A DNA stretch of 9,196 nt from JANWHZ01 sp041487535 (GCA_041487535.1 JBGPNM010000051.1:1-9196), one strand, 5' to 3'. Counted from the stretch's first letter, positions 1 to 5,708 are shown. Translations and numbers: made by a program. The notes: a model not told the origin generated them from the letters alone.

Positions 1-400
1 CGGACAGGTTCTCTACATAACTGCCGGCCTTGTCACCGAGGTTAACTTCTTGCAGGAATTTCCGCGGGTTCACCCGCTCGCCGTAAGCTGCGGCAAACAT
101 CTGGATAAGCTCGGTCAGCTTAGTCTTATCCTGAAAGCCCGGCGTCTGCGGCTGCACACCGATCATGCCGCGTATCTTGTACGGGTCAGTAGCCACATCC
201 ACGCCGTCGATTGTTGCCGTACCGCCGTCGATACTGCGGAGCGTTTCGATCATTTCGAGCGTCGTGGTCTTGCCGGCGCCGTTGGGTCCCAGGATGCCGA
301 AAATCTCGCCTTTTTTTACCTCAAAGCTAACACCGTCCACCGCTTTGGTGTCGCCATACGACTTTTGAAGATTGGAGACTTTTAAGATTATATTTGCCAT
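1..400 (-). CDS. ABC-2-type (DrrA/CcmA-like) transporter ATP-binding protein, partial
   Basis: This is the ATPase subunit of an ABC exporter; it would sit on the cytoplasmic face and drive a separate permease that is not in this window. The translation from the ATG at 400 begins MANIILKVSNLQKSYGDTKA. It shows an aromatic A-loop Tyr (Y15), a Walker A motif GPNGAGKT at residues 38-45 (K44) and a Q-loop around Q85 (GVQPQ). The window edge cuts the gene at residue 133, inside the sequence NLS, where the LSGGQ signature should start. Walker B and the switch His are therefore off-window. The spacing after Walker A (EMIETLRSIDGG..., then AYGERV) resembles DrrA/CcmA drug or polysaccharide exporters, normally about 300 residues. 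The substrate cannot be inferred. There is no Shine-Dalgarno; an extended -10 lies 7 nt before the ATG, suggesting a leaderless message. Confidence 0.93.
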   Translation of the reverse strand, partial: MANIILKVSNLQKSYGDTKAVDGVSFEVKKGEIFGILGPNGAGKTTTLEMIETLRSIDGGTATIDGVDVATDPYKIRGMIGVQPQTPGFQDKTKLTELIQMFAAAYGERVNPRKFLQEVNLGDKAGSYVENLS

Positions 401-407
401 GTAATCC

Positions 408-438
408 ACTATAACAAACGCCGGGTTAGGGCTTGCAA
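408..438 (-). promoter_or_regulatory. Probable promoter of the ABC ATPase gene (leaderless type)
   Basis: On the minus strand, TATAGT (413 to 408) is preceded by TGT, giving an extended -10. TTGCAA (438 to 433) is a possible -35 with a long 19-nt spacer. Transcription would start at about 400-402, on the ATG itself. Confidence 0.5.
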
Positions 439-446
439 TCCCAAAT

Positions 447-458
447 TGGCAGCTGCCA
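447..458. repeat. Perfect 12-bp palindrome, possible operator
   Basis: TGGCAGCTGCCA is its own reverse complement and lies just upstream of the putative -35 of the ABC ATPase gene, with its centre about 50 bp from the expected transcription start. A transcription-factor site is plausible, but only one copy was noticed in the window. Confidence 0.3.
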
Positions 459-528
459 CCGTGAGCATGCCTTTTGCGACAACAAAACTGCTCAGCAAGA
501 TTAATTGCCTACTTGTTTATACCCGAGC

Positions 529-559
529 AAGAGGGCACTTGCATAGACAAGGCCCTCTT
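529..559 (-). terminator. Strong hairpin downstream of the 65-aa gene, possible terminator
   Basis: AAGAGGGC (529-536) pairs with GCCCTCTT (552-559). After a one-base bulge, CTTG (538-541) pairs with CAAG (548-551), leaving a 6-nt loop. That is 12 pairs starting 27 nt after the 65-aa gene's stop codon. There is no U-tract on the minus strand beyond the stem's own TT, so it may instead be a 3'-end stabilising or processing hairpin. The gene-free stretch 401-586 holds only this hairpin, the palindrome at 447 and the ABC promoter. Confidence 0.4.
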
Positions 560-586
560 AGCCGATGCACAGCCGTGGGGAAACGC

Positions 587-784
587 TTACGCGCTGCGCT
601 TGATGGTCAGGAAACCGTTGCGCGGGTTCTCGTTAACCACAAAGCCTGCCGGCAGATCGCAAGCCTCAGGCCGCTCATCTTTGCTGAAGTAATAGATGGT
701 TTGCACTTTACCGCCGCGGAGCGTTACTGCCTTTGAGTTCAGGTGATATGTAGTTCCCTGCGAATTCGTGTGCGTATATGCCAT
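587..784 (-). CDS. Small conserved patescibacterial protein, 65 aa, unknown function
   Basis: The product begins MAYTHTNSQGTTYHLNSK and contains VTLRGGKVQTIYYFSKD, a central Cys (C42) within ACDLPAGF, and a basic end NPRNGFLTIKRSA. I recognise this pattern (a short protein with 'RGGK.QTIY.FSK' and 'LP.G..V.EN.R.G') from many Patescibacteria genomes, where it has no assigned function. It has no membrane segment or signal peptide. Alternating polar and aromatic residues suggest a small beta-rich fold. The start is well supported: GAGAGGG (799 to 793) sits 8 nt before the ATG, and a TTGACA/TATTTT promoter lies further upstream. The stop is TAA. The gene stands alone between the ABC ATPase and the 208-aa membrane protein gene. 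Confidence 0.8.
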   Translation of the reverse strand: MAYTHTNSQGTTYHLNSKAVTLRGGKVQTIYYFSKDERPEACDLPAGFVVNENPRNGFLTIKRSA

Positions 785-880
785 GCGTGTTGCCCTCTCT
801 TATGATTACGTTGGTATCCTCAAAATACTCTGTTAGGTTTTTGTTTGTCAACACGTTCGTCTTTATTATGGCATACGCAC
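770..880. repeat. Imperfect inverted repeat flanking the 65-aa gene promoter
   Basis: The start of the 65-aa gene on the minus strand (ATGGCATATACGCAC, from 784) recurs on the plus strand as ATGGCATACGCAC (868-880), lacking one TA. Inside this pair, GTGTTG at 786-791 opposes CAACAC at 850-855. The two arms bracket the promoter and leader of the small gene. The plus-strand copy would encode only about 11 codons. Confidence 0.45.
822..851 (-). promoter_or_regulatory. Promoter of the 65-aa protein gene
   Basis: A consensus -35 TTGACA (851 to 846), an 18-nt spacer and TATTTT (827 to 822) are read on the minus strand. The expected start near 814 leaves a leader of about 30 nt containing the Shine-Dalgarno GAGAGGG. 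This is the most conventional promoter in the window. Confidence 0.6.
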
Positions 881-953
881 GCCTCGGACGACCTCTGTTA
901 TGACGAAGGGCGCGCCAGCTGTACGCCGATTATGAGCATAACCGGCTTGATCA

Positions 954-981
954 ATTACATGCGCACGTACTACACTATACT
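954..981 (+). promoter_or_regulatory. Probable promoter of the 208-aa membrane protein gene
   Basis: TATACT (976-981) is a good -10. ATTACA (954-959) is a 4/6 match to the -35 consensus with 16-nt spacing. The expected start near 988 gives a leader of about 33 nt that includes the Shine-Dalgarno site. Confidence 0.5.
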
Positions 982-1000
982 TTAGCGGATTAATTAAAAC

Positions 1001-1008
1001 AGGAGAGG
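1001..1008 (+). promoter_or_regulatory. Strong Shine-Dalgarno site for the 208-aa protein
   Basis: AGGAGAGG lies 12 nt before the ATG at 1021. The spacing is a little long but it is the best ribosome-binding site in the window, contrasting with the many genes here that have none. Confidence 0.65.
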
Positions 1009-1020
1009 CAATCTACTACT

Positions 1021-1647
1021 ATGGATTTTGTTAATCGAATGACATCAAATCATCAACAGGCGCAGCGAATGCCGTCGCCTCACGATCAATTTGCGGTGCC
1101 GAAGCCCCCAGACAAGGGCGACGGAGGGCAGACTAAAGACTTTTTGACGCTTAGCAGTCGCATTGGCACAAATGCGCTACTCGTCATAGTCGCTCTTCTG
1201 ATTGCCGCGCTTTCATTTCTGATTTACTCGGCTAAGCCAGTCTCACAAGCAAAGTACGTTGACACCGGCAAACTACAAGCAGTATTCCTGAACACCGGCC
1301 AGGTATATTTTGGCAACATCACTTCACTGAATAAGGACTTCTACGTCCTGGGTAACGTATACTACTTGCAATCAAACGCCAGTGCCAACACCAAGGTGGC
1401 GAACCAGAACCTTGCGCTTATTAAGCTTGGCTGTGAGCTCCACAAGCCATACGACCGAATGGTCATTAACAGCAACGAGGTTACATTCTGGGAGAATTTG
1501 CAAGGCGATGGCCAGGTAGCGAAGGCTGTAGCGCAATTTAAGCAGCAAAATCCGAACGGCCAGAAGTGTAGCGACGCACCGGCAGCAGCAACTTCAAGTA
1601 CGAGCAACCTGCAGAACGGGGCGACTAACAAAAGTCCCTCCAACTAA
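1021..1647 (+). CDS. Single-pass membrane protein with lineage-typical exported domain, 208 aa
   Basis: The function is unknown. The N-terminal 48 residues are polar and rich in Gln and Pro. One hydrophobic helix follows at about 51-69 (NALLVIVALLIAALSFLIY), then a domain at about 83-175 containing LQAVFLNTGQVYFGNI, YVLGNVYYLQ and KMVIN-like DRMVINSNEVTFWENL, and finally a Ser/Asn-rich tail. I recognise the 'AVFL..GQVYFG....YYLQ...FWENL' pattern as a recurrent patescibacterial hypothetical family. The helix and flanking charges suggest N-in, domain outside. C138 and C183 could form an extracytoplasmic disulfide. The start is supported by AGGAGAGG and a -10 upstream; the stop is TAA, followed 20 nt later by a terminator. 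The gene is monocistronic. Confidence 0.82.
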   Translation: MDFVNRMTSNHQQAQRMPSPHDQFAVPKPPDKGDGGQTKDFLTLSSRIGTNALLVIVALLIAALSFLIYSAKPVSQAKYVDTGKLQAVFLNTGQVYFGNITSLNKDFYVLGNVYYLQSNASANTKVANQNLALIKLGCELHKPYDRMVINSNEVTFWENLQGDGQVAKAVAQFKQQNPNGQKCSDAPAAATSSTSNLQNGATNKSPSN

Positions 1648-1667
1648 ATTAGGTAGGTAATCGTCGC

Positions 1668-1700
1668 AAAATAGACACCCCGTTCCAGGGTGTCTATTTT
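1668..1700. terminator. Bidirectional intrinsic terminator between convergent genes
   Basis: AAAATAGACACCC (1668-1680) and GGGTGTCTATTTT (1688-1700) form a perfect 13-bp stem with a 7-nt loop CGTTCCA. The A-tract and T-tract on the two sides allow use in both directions. It lies 20 nt after the 208-aa gene and 33 nt after the stop codon of the gene ending at 1734. Confidence 0.88.
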
Positions 1701-1733
1701 GTTAGGCAACTTAGGCGCATCGCAGACGAGAGT

Positions 1734-2339
1734 TTAGCGGGAGTGTTGACGCAGCCAACGCTCGGCCAGCCATAGCGCGGCGAACACCGTAAAGCTTATG
1801 ACGGCGGCAATCAGGCTCCAGCCCGCCAGGTCAGGCGACCAGCGCGGGCTAAGAAAGTTGAACTTGTACAGACCGTCCGGCACGGCGGGCAACTTAACAC
1901 CGTGGGTATCCACATACGACTGTACACAGGCGATACGATACTTGCCAGAGAAGCCAGTCGGTATGGTCTCTTCGCAGTGACGCTGGGCATCGGTGTAAAT
2001 CTTGGCGTTCGCGGCATTAGCCGCAGCACCGGCGGCCTGCACGGCACGGTCGTAAGTGTATTGCAGCTGAATAGGCGGATAGGGCGCGTTTGGCCCGGCC
2101 GACAGGCTCGTATTCATGTGCGCAGTGACATACACTTGCAGGTCCTGAAGCGCCGCCTGTACGCCCTTGCCTTGCTTATCGGCTGTGTAGACGGCATCAC
2201 GCAACTCTGCCATGTGCAGGTTGTTCTGCCGCAGCGCGGTCACGCATACCGCGCTGCTGGCCAGCGCCAGCGCCAGCACGTACCACGGTTTGATACTGCG
2301 CGTCTTTGCCCAGATATGATGCAGCCGGCGTTTGTCCAT
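1734..2339 (-). CDS. Two-helix membrane protein with exported loop, 201 aa, unknown function
   Basis: The product begins MDKRRLHHIWAKTRSIKPWY, a basic stretch expected to stay inside. A first helix follows at about 18-36 and a second at about 172-192, ending in a short basic tail (ERWLRQHSR). The roughly 135-residue segment between them should be outside the membrane. It contains an Ala-rich probable helical stretch (AVQAAGAAANAANAK, 99-113) and then HCEETIPTGFSGKYRIACVQ, with C122 and C138 placed as if for a disulfide. I believe similar proteins occur in Saccharibacteria without assigned function. A consensus TATAAT ends 10 nt before the ATG and no Shine-Dalgarno is present, so a nearly leaderless message is likely. 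It diverges from the Mur ligase and shares a terminator with the 208-aa gene. Confidence 0.78.
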   Translation of the reverse strand: MDKRRLHHIWAKTRSIKPWYVLALALASSAVCVTALRQNNLHMAELRDAVYTADKQGKGVQAALQDLQVYVTAHMNTSLSAGPNAPYPPIQLQYTYDRAVQAAGAAANAANAKIYTDAQRHCEETIPTGFSGKYRIACVQSYVDTHGVKLPAVPDGLYKFNFLSPRWSPDLAGWSLIAAVISFTVFAALWLAERWLRQHSR

Positions 2340-2349
2340 GTCAGTAATG

Positions 2350-2355
2350 ATTATA
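2350..2355 (-). promoter_or_regulatory. -10 box of the 201-aa membrane protein gene
   Basis: A consensus TATAAT is read on the minus strand, 10 nt before the ATG at 2339. The expected transcript leader is 0-4 nt. No good -35 is visible. Confidence 0.55.
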
Positions 2356-2412
2356 CCGAGTTATTCGTAGATTCGGCACGTAAGCCATCCCTGCCTTCTG
2401 ACCCTTCTTGGC

Positions 2413-2423
2413 TATGCTAGACT
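2413..2423 (+). promoter_or_regulatory. Overlapping -10 candidates of the Mur ligase gene
   Basis: TATGCT (2413-2418) and TAGACT (2418-2423) lie 11 and 6 nt before the ATG at 2430. Either would give a transcript starting at or within a few bases of the start codon. There is no Shine-Dalgarno and no clear -35. Confidence 0.4.
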
Positions 2424-2429
2424 AAAGCC

Positions 2430-3746
2430 ATGCACATCTTCTTCTCTGGCATCGGCGGAACAGCAATCGGACCGCTGGCGCTGATCGCCAAACAGGCCGG
2501 TTATGACGTCTCCGGCTCGGACAAGCAGGATTCTCTATACATCAATTACCTGCAGAAACACGGCATTAGCAATATCCACATCGGTCAGAACCGTGAGCAG
2601 ATTGCGGCCATGCATGACAAAAACCCCATTGATTGGTTTGTCTACACCTCGGCGCTGCCGATGGAGCAGCCCGACGCTCCAGAGCTAACATTTTGCCGCG
2701 AGCAGCGCATTAAGATGAGCAAGCGCTACGAACTGCTCAATCTTATCCTGGAAGAAAAGAAGCTGAAACTGATCGCCATAGCCGGCACGCACGGCAAGAC
2801 CACTACCACCGCCATGGTTATATGGGCCTTCAAGCAGTTGGGGGTGCCCGTCAGCTACTCGGTCGGCGCCAAAATATCCTTCGGCGAAATGGGGCAGTAC
2901 GAGGAAGGCTCGCAATACTTCGTGTACGAGGCTGACGAGTTCGACCGCAACTTCCTGAGCTTCCGGCCGCACATGGCCCTTATCGCGGGCATCGATTGGG
3001 ACCATCCGGATATCTACCCGACCCGTGACAGCTACAACCAGGCCTTCCGCGAATTCTTAGAGCAAAGCCACCTGGCTGCGATCTGGAGCGATGATGCGGA
3101 CACGCTCGGCCTGGAAGACACGGCCGGCAGTACCCAGCCTTCATACATTGTGCTAGACAAGGATGATCCAACCATTGCCGATCGTCTCAACTTACCGGGA
3201 ATTGTCAACCGCCAGAACGCCTGGCTGGTCGCCAACGCCGTGCACCGCCTGACCCGCGTTCCGCTCGCCGAGCTGGTGACGCATCTCAACCGCTTCCCGG
3301 GCGTATCGCGCCGTTTCGAGCAGATAGTGCCCGGGCTGTACAGCGATTACGCGCACACGCCCTCCAAAATCCGCGGAGCACTTCAGCTTGCTGCTGAAGT
3401 CGCTGAGCAAAACGTCGTGGTTGTGTATGAAGGCCTGCATAATACCCGCCAGCACTTTATCAAGGACGAGTTCGAGCATTTGTTTGACGACGTGAAGCAG
3501 CTGTACATCATACCCAGCTACCTGGCACGCGAAGACAAAAACCTGCCCCTGCTTACGCCGGATGATTTACGAAACCTGCTCAGCCCGCCAGCAAAAGCTG
3601 CCAGCGAACCAGCGAAGCTCGATGATGCTTTGGCCGCAAGTATCCGGGGGCACTTATCGGCCGGCGACCTGGTACTGTGCCTCACCGCCGGCGGAGGCGG
3701 CAGCTTGGACGAATGGCTGCGCCAAGAATTCCAACCGCGCGCGTAG
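2430..3746 (+). CDS. MurC/Mpl-family Mur ligase, 438 aa
   Basis: This is an ATP-dependent amide ligase of the Mur family, probably joining L-Ala (MurC-like) or a recycled peptide (Mpl-like) to UDP-MurNAc in the cytoplasm. The N-terminal Rossmann domain has MHIFFSGIGGTAIGPLAL (GIGG 7-10) and VSGSD (27-31). The ATPase domain has the P-loop GTHGKTTTTA (119-128), YEADEFDR (166-173) and IDWDHPDIY (188-196). The C-terminal domain has FPGVSRRFE (289-297), SDYAHTPSKI (305-314) and HNTR (337-340). It is shorter than typical MurC (about 460-490). The stretch before residue 256 is reduced, and the usual GRHN..N motif appears as GIVNRQN (257-263), so substrate and exact role are uncertain. MurC and Mpl cannot be told apart here. 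The stop is TAG, and the gene converges on tsaC with 36 bp between them. Confidence 0.9.
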   Translation: MHIFFSGIGGTAIGPLALIAKQAGYDVSGSDKQDSLYINYLQKHGISNIHIGQNREQIAAMHDKNPIDWFVYTSALPMEQPDAPELTFCREQRIKMSKRYELLNLILEEKKLKLIAIAGTHGKTTTTAMVIWAFKQLGVPVSYSVGAKISFGEMGQYEEGSQYFVYEADEFDRNFLSFRPHMALIAGIDWDHPDIYPTRDSYNQAFREFLEQSHLAAIWSDDADTLGLEDTAGSTQPSYIVLDKDDPTIADRLNLPGIVNRQNAWLVANAVHRLTRVPLAELVTHLNRFPGVSRRFEQIVPGLYSDYAHTPSKIRGALQLAAEVAEQNVVVVYEGLHNTRQHFIKDEFEHLFDDVKQLYIIPSYLAREDKNLPLLTPDDLRNLLSPPAKAASEPAKLDDALAASIRGHLSAGDLVLCLTAGGGGSLDEWLRQEFQPRA

Positions 3747-3782
3747 CGGCTGTTGTAGGCATCCTTCTGCGGCCATCGGCAG

Positions 3783-4385
3783 TTATACAATCTCTCCCTT
3801 TTCGTTTATGTGCACTGCGCCCTGGCGCAGCACTTCTATGGCATCATCAACAATGCGCAAGACAGTCGAAGGCTTGGCGCCGGATAAATCACCGCCATCT
3901 GCATAGAAGTCGACCGCGTCCGCAAAGTAGGCCTTGGCTTCGGCAATCGTCTGTGCGGTTGGCTCGCCGGGCTGATTAGCGCTGGAGGTGACCAACGGGC
4001 CGGTTTGCGCGAGAAACTTGCGCAACTGCTCGTCCGCAGGAATACGTACCGCGAGCGTTTGCGTGCCCTGGTGGAGGTACGCCAGCTCAGAGCCGCAGGG
4101 GATGACCACGCTGATGGGTCCTGGCCAGAAGCGCTCGACAGCCGTCAAGTAACGGCGTTTCATGCCAAGGCCTACAAGCTGATCAATAGTTGCGGCGATC
4201 ACCGTGCCAGGCTTGCCCTCCCGGCTTTTTAGGCGGTACAGCCGCTCGACGGCCACTGTATCGGCGGCCCGGGCAACAACACCGTAGACCGTATCGGTCG
4301 GTATAACGCCGATAGCGCCGGCGAGCTGCAACTGTATCAACGCCTCATCAAACACAACATGTATTATAACTCCGCCGGCGACCAT
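3783..4385 (-). CDS. tsaC: L-threonylcarbamoyladenylate synthase (TsaC/YrdC family)
   Basis: The enzyme makes threonylcarbamoyl-AMP from Thr, bicarbonate and ATP, the first step of t6A modification at position 37 of ANN-decoding tRNAs. Diagnostic motifs, numbered from the ATG at 4385, are IPTDTVYGVVA (near 27-37), the nucleotide-binding LKSREGKPG (52-60), FWPGPISVVIP (near 86-96), LAVRIP (111-116), TSSANQPGEPT (near 133-143) and STVLRI with VLRQGAV near the end. About 200 residues fits a single YrdC domain without the extra Sua5 domain. ATG 4385 follows the TAA of the upstream gene after 1 nt, allowing translational coupling. However, a TATAAT lies inside this N-terminus, 7 nt before the in-frame GTG at 4355. 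A 190-aa leaderless form starting there is equally plausible. Confidence 0.93.
   Translation of the reverse strand: MVAGGVIIHVVFDEALIQLQLAGAIGVIPTDTVYGVVARAADTVAVERLYRLKSREGKPGTVIAATIDQLVGLGMKRRYLTAVERFWPGPISVVIPCGSELAYLHQGTQTLAVRIPADEQLRKFLAQTGPLVTSSANQPGEPTAQTIAEAKAYFADAVDFYADGGDLSGAKPSTVLRIVDDAIEVLRQGAVHINEKGEIV
4363..4368 (-). promoter_or_regulatory. Possible internal -10 for a leaderless tsaC start
   Basis: TATAAT in the context GTTATAATACATGTTGTG lies 7 nt before the in-frame GTG at 4355. That is the same gap as at the ABC ATPase gene. The TATAATACAT context also recurs upstream of mutY. No good -35 was found. Confidence 0.4.
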
Positions 4386-4386
4386 A

Positions 4387-4725
4387 TTAGGGAATAGCAA
4401 TGCCCTTGGTGCGCAAGTACGCATAGACCATCATCGCCCCCAGCCCCAGAACAATGACGATAGTTGCGAACACCGCCAGACCAACGCCGCTGCCCGGCGT
4501 TTTGGACGGTTTAGGCGGCTTGGTGATGACCGATGCTTTTCCGGACTTAGGAGCAGGACTAACTGGCTGAATCGGCAGACTTTGGAGAGCAGGAACTGGG
4601 GCGTCCTGCACCGGCGTTTTGGACTCCTGTGCGGTCTTCGGCGGCGTGATGATATCCATAGCAGGAGCCGGTTGCTGCACTGGCTGTGTTCCATCCTCAG
4701 TTTGTGACGGGTTCGGACTGTCCAT
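4387..4725 (-). CDS. Pro-rich single-pass membrane protein, 112 aa, unknown function
   Basis: From the ATG at 4725 the product has a low-complexity, Pro/Gln/Ser-rich N-terminal tail (1-78) ending in a basic stretch (KPPKPSK, 69-75). One hydrophobic helix follows at about 81-103 (VGLAVFATIVIVLGLGAMMV), then a nine-residue tail. Positive charge before the helix suggests the tail is cytoplasmic. I can assign no function. An upstream in-frame ATG at 4782 would add 19 residues. I prefer 4725 because TACACT lies 6 nt before it, in a context (TACACTAGAGCCATG) closely matching that of the Mur ligase (TAGACTAAAGCCATG). The gene lies between mutY and tsaC on the same strand, 67 nt after mutY and 1 nt before the long tsaC start. 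Confidence 0.7.
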   Translation of the reverse strand: MDSPNPSQTEDGTQPVQQPAPAMDIITPPKTAQESKTPVQDAPVPALQSLPIQPVSPAPKSGKASVITKPPKPSKTPGSGVGLAVFATIVIVLGLGAMMVYAYLRTKGIAIP

Positions 4726-4731
4726 GGCTCT

Positions 4732-4737
4732 AGTGTA
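4732..4737 (-). promoter_or_regulatory. -10 box of the 112-aa membrane protein gene
   Basis: TACACT is followed after 6 nt by the ATG at 4725. There is no Shine-Dalgarno, and the context resembles the Mur ligase start. Confidence 0.4.
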
Positions 4738-4792
4738 CCATGGGTTCCGCTTGTGGTTTAACCACGTCTTGTCCGCCGTCACAAGGATTGCT

Positions 4793-5689
4793 TTACGGCA
4801 ATGTATACATGTTGCCGTGATGTGCGACTAAGCCCTCGGCCTCCAACTGCCGTAGCACCATTTCGGCACGCGGATCGGCCAGTTCGCTTATCAGGCGGCG
4901 CGCATCCATTGGGCCCGCAGCCAGCAGGCGCAGTGCACGGCCGCGAAGCTGCCTGAGTGACCCGGCAAATCTCGACTGCTTGGCGTATACCTTGCTGGCG
5001 CGCGACAGATTGCCCACTGTCAGTTTCAGATTTGCACCGTAGTCCATCAGTGCCCAGTACCAGTCTCGAGACAAACCTGCGGTTTTTATCGACGGAGCTG
5101 GCGAGGTAAATTCGCCTTCCGCTTCGCGGAATCGCTCCTGCTCTTTTCCCGCCGCGCCCGGCAAGGTTTTCTGGACTAGCGCGAGGATTGCTCTGTCAGA
5201 AACGTCAGTTTGATCATGAAAAAAATGATGGATAAACACCGTGCGGATGTTGGTTTCTATGAATACCGCTGGCTCGTCGAAGGCATAGGCTACTATGGCG
5301 CCAGCTGTGTTAGCGCCGATACCGGGTAAACGCTCCAGCTCGGATACAGAGCAAGGGAGGGCGCCACCATATTCACGAACGGCTGCCTGCGCTGCTTGCC
5401 ACAAAAATTTGGCCCGCCGGTTGTAGCCCAACCCCTGCCAGGCAATCAGTACATCACCTAGAGATGCAGCAGCCAGCGCCTGGACGGTAGGGAACCGGGC
5501 GAGGAATGCGGCGTACTTCGGTATTACGCGCGGCACTTGGGTCTGCTGCAGCATAATTTCCGACACCAGAATTTTATAGGGGTCGAACGAGCCATCCGGC
5601 TCGGGTAACCGCCAGGGCAGATCGTGACGGCCATGCGCCTGGTAGTACGCGTATACTGCGTGCCGGAATGTGCCATATGGATCATGCAT
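4793..5689 (-). CDS. mutY: MutY-like A/G-specific adenine glycosylase, divergent, without Fe-S motif
   Basis: This is an HhH-GPD DNA glycosylase, expected to remove adenine opposite 8-oxoguanine or a related mispair. From ATG 5689 (298 aa) it shows HDLPWR, VSEIMLQQTQV (catalytic Glu E44), WQGLGYNRRA (GLGYN 86-90), the helix-hairpin-helix LPGIGANTAGAI (121-132), VFIETNIRTV (142-151) and DWYWALMDYGANLK. The Asp of the usual LDGNV motif is Glu (E145), and the second Tyr of GLGYY is Asn (N90). No Cys4 Fe-S loop follows MDYG; the C-terminus is instead KQSRF...RQLRGR and a small winged-helix-like tail, with no NUDIX-like domain. A 30-residue insertion (about 177-206) is also unusual. The longest ORF starts at GTG 5716, but a TATAAT falls inside that extension, so 5689 is preferred. 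Alternatives are another HhH-GPD mismatch glycosylase. Confidence 0.87.
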   Translation of the reverse strand: MHDPYGTFRHAVYAYYQAHGRHDLPWRLPEPDGSFDPYKILVSEIMLQQTQVPRVIPKYAAFLARFPTVQALAAASLGDVLIAWQGLGYNRRAKFLWQAAQAAVREYGGALPCSVSELERLPGIGANTAGAIVAYAFDEPAVFIETNIRTVFIHHFFHDQTDVSDRAILALVQKTLPGAAGKEQERFREAEGEFTSPAPSIKTAGLSRDWYWALMDYGANLKLTVGNLSRASKVYAKQSRFAGSLRQLRGRALRLLAAGPMDARRLISELADPRAEMVLRQLEAEGLVAHHGNMYTLP

Positions 5690-5702
5690 ACAAACAGTAT
5701 GT

Positions 5703-5708
5703 ATTATA
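5703..5708 (-). promoter_or_regulatory. -10 box of mutY
   Basis: A consensus TATAAT on the minus strand lies 13 nt before ATG 5689, for a predicted leader of about 6 nt. It overlaps the -10 candidate of the divergent LssY_C gene. Confidence 0.5.

Noticed and set aside
401..586. Possible tRNA or other RNA gene in the gap before the ABC ATPase
   Set aside because: No cloverleaf, T-loop or other known RNA signature; only a palindrome, a promoter and one hairpin.
868..903. Possible 11-codon plus-strand micro-ORF (MAYARLGRPLL)
   Set aside because: It has no Shine-Dalgarno or well-placed -10 and resembles a mirrored fragment of the 65-aa gene's start. I treat it as part of an inverted repeat.
2241..2290. 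Short GC-rich tandem repeat (GCCAGC units)
   Set aside because: It encodes the LALALAS membrane helix of the 201-aa protein and is explained by coding.
1902..2420. Long plus-strand ORF opposite the 201-aa gene, with others like it elsewhere
   Set aside because: No recognisable domain or start signal; it mirrors the coding strand of a better-supported gene.
3747..3782. Possible terminator between the Mur ligase and tsaC
   Set aside because: Only a weak 4-5 bp stem with a mismatch (CTGC...GCAG, around 3768-3783) and no T-tract.
4387..4782. Longer start (4782) for the 112-aa protein
   Set aside because: The 19 extra residues are unlike the Pro-rich tail, and the -10 box lies downstream of that ATG.
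4775..4799. GCCGT...ACGGC inverted repeat at the end of mutY
   Set aside because: A 5-bp stem with a 15-nt loop overlapping the stop codon and no T-run; too weak for a terminator.
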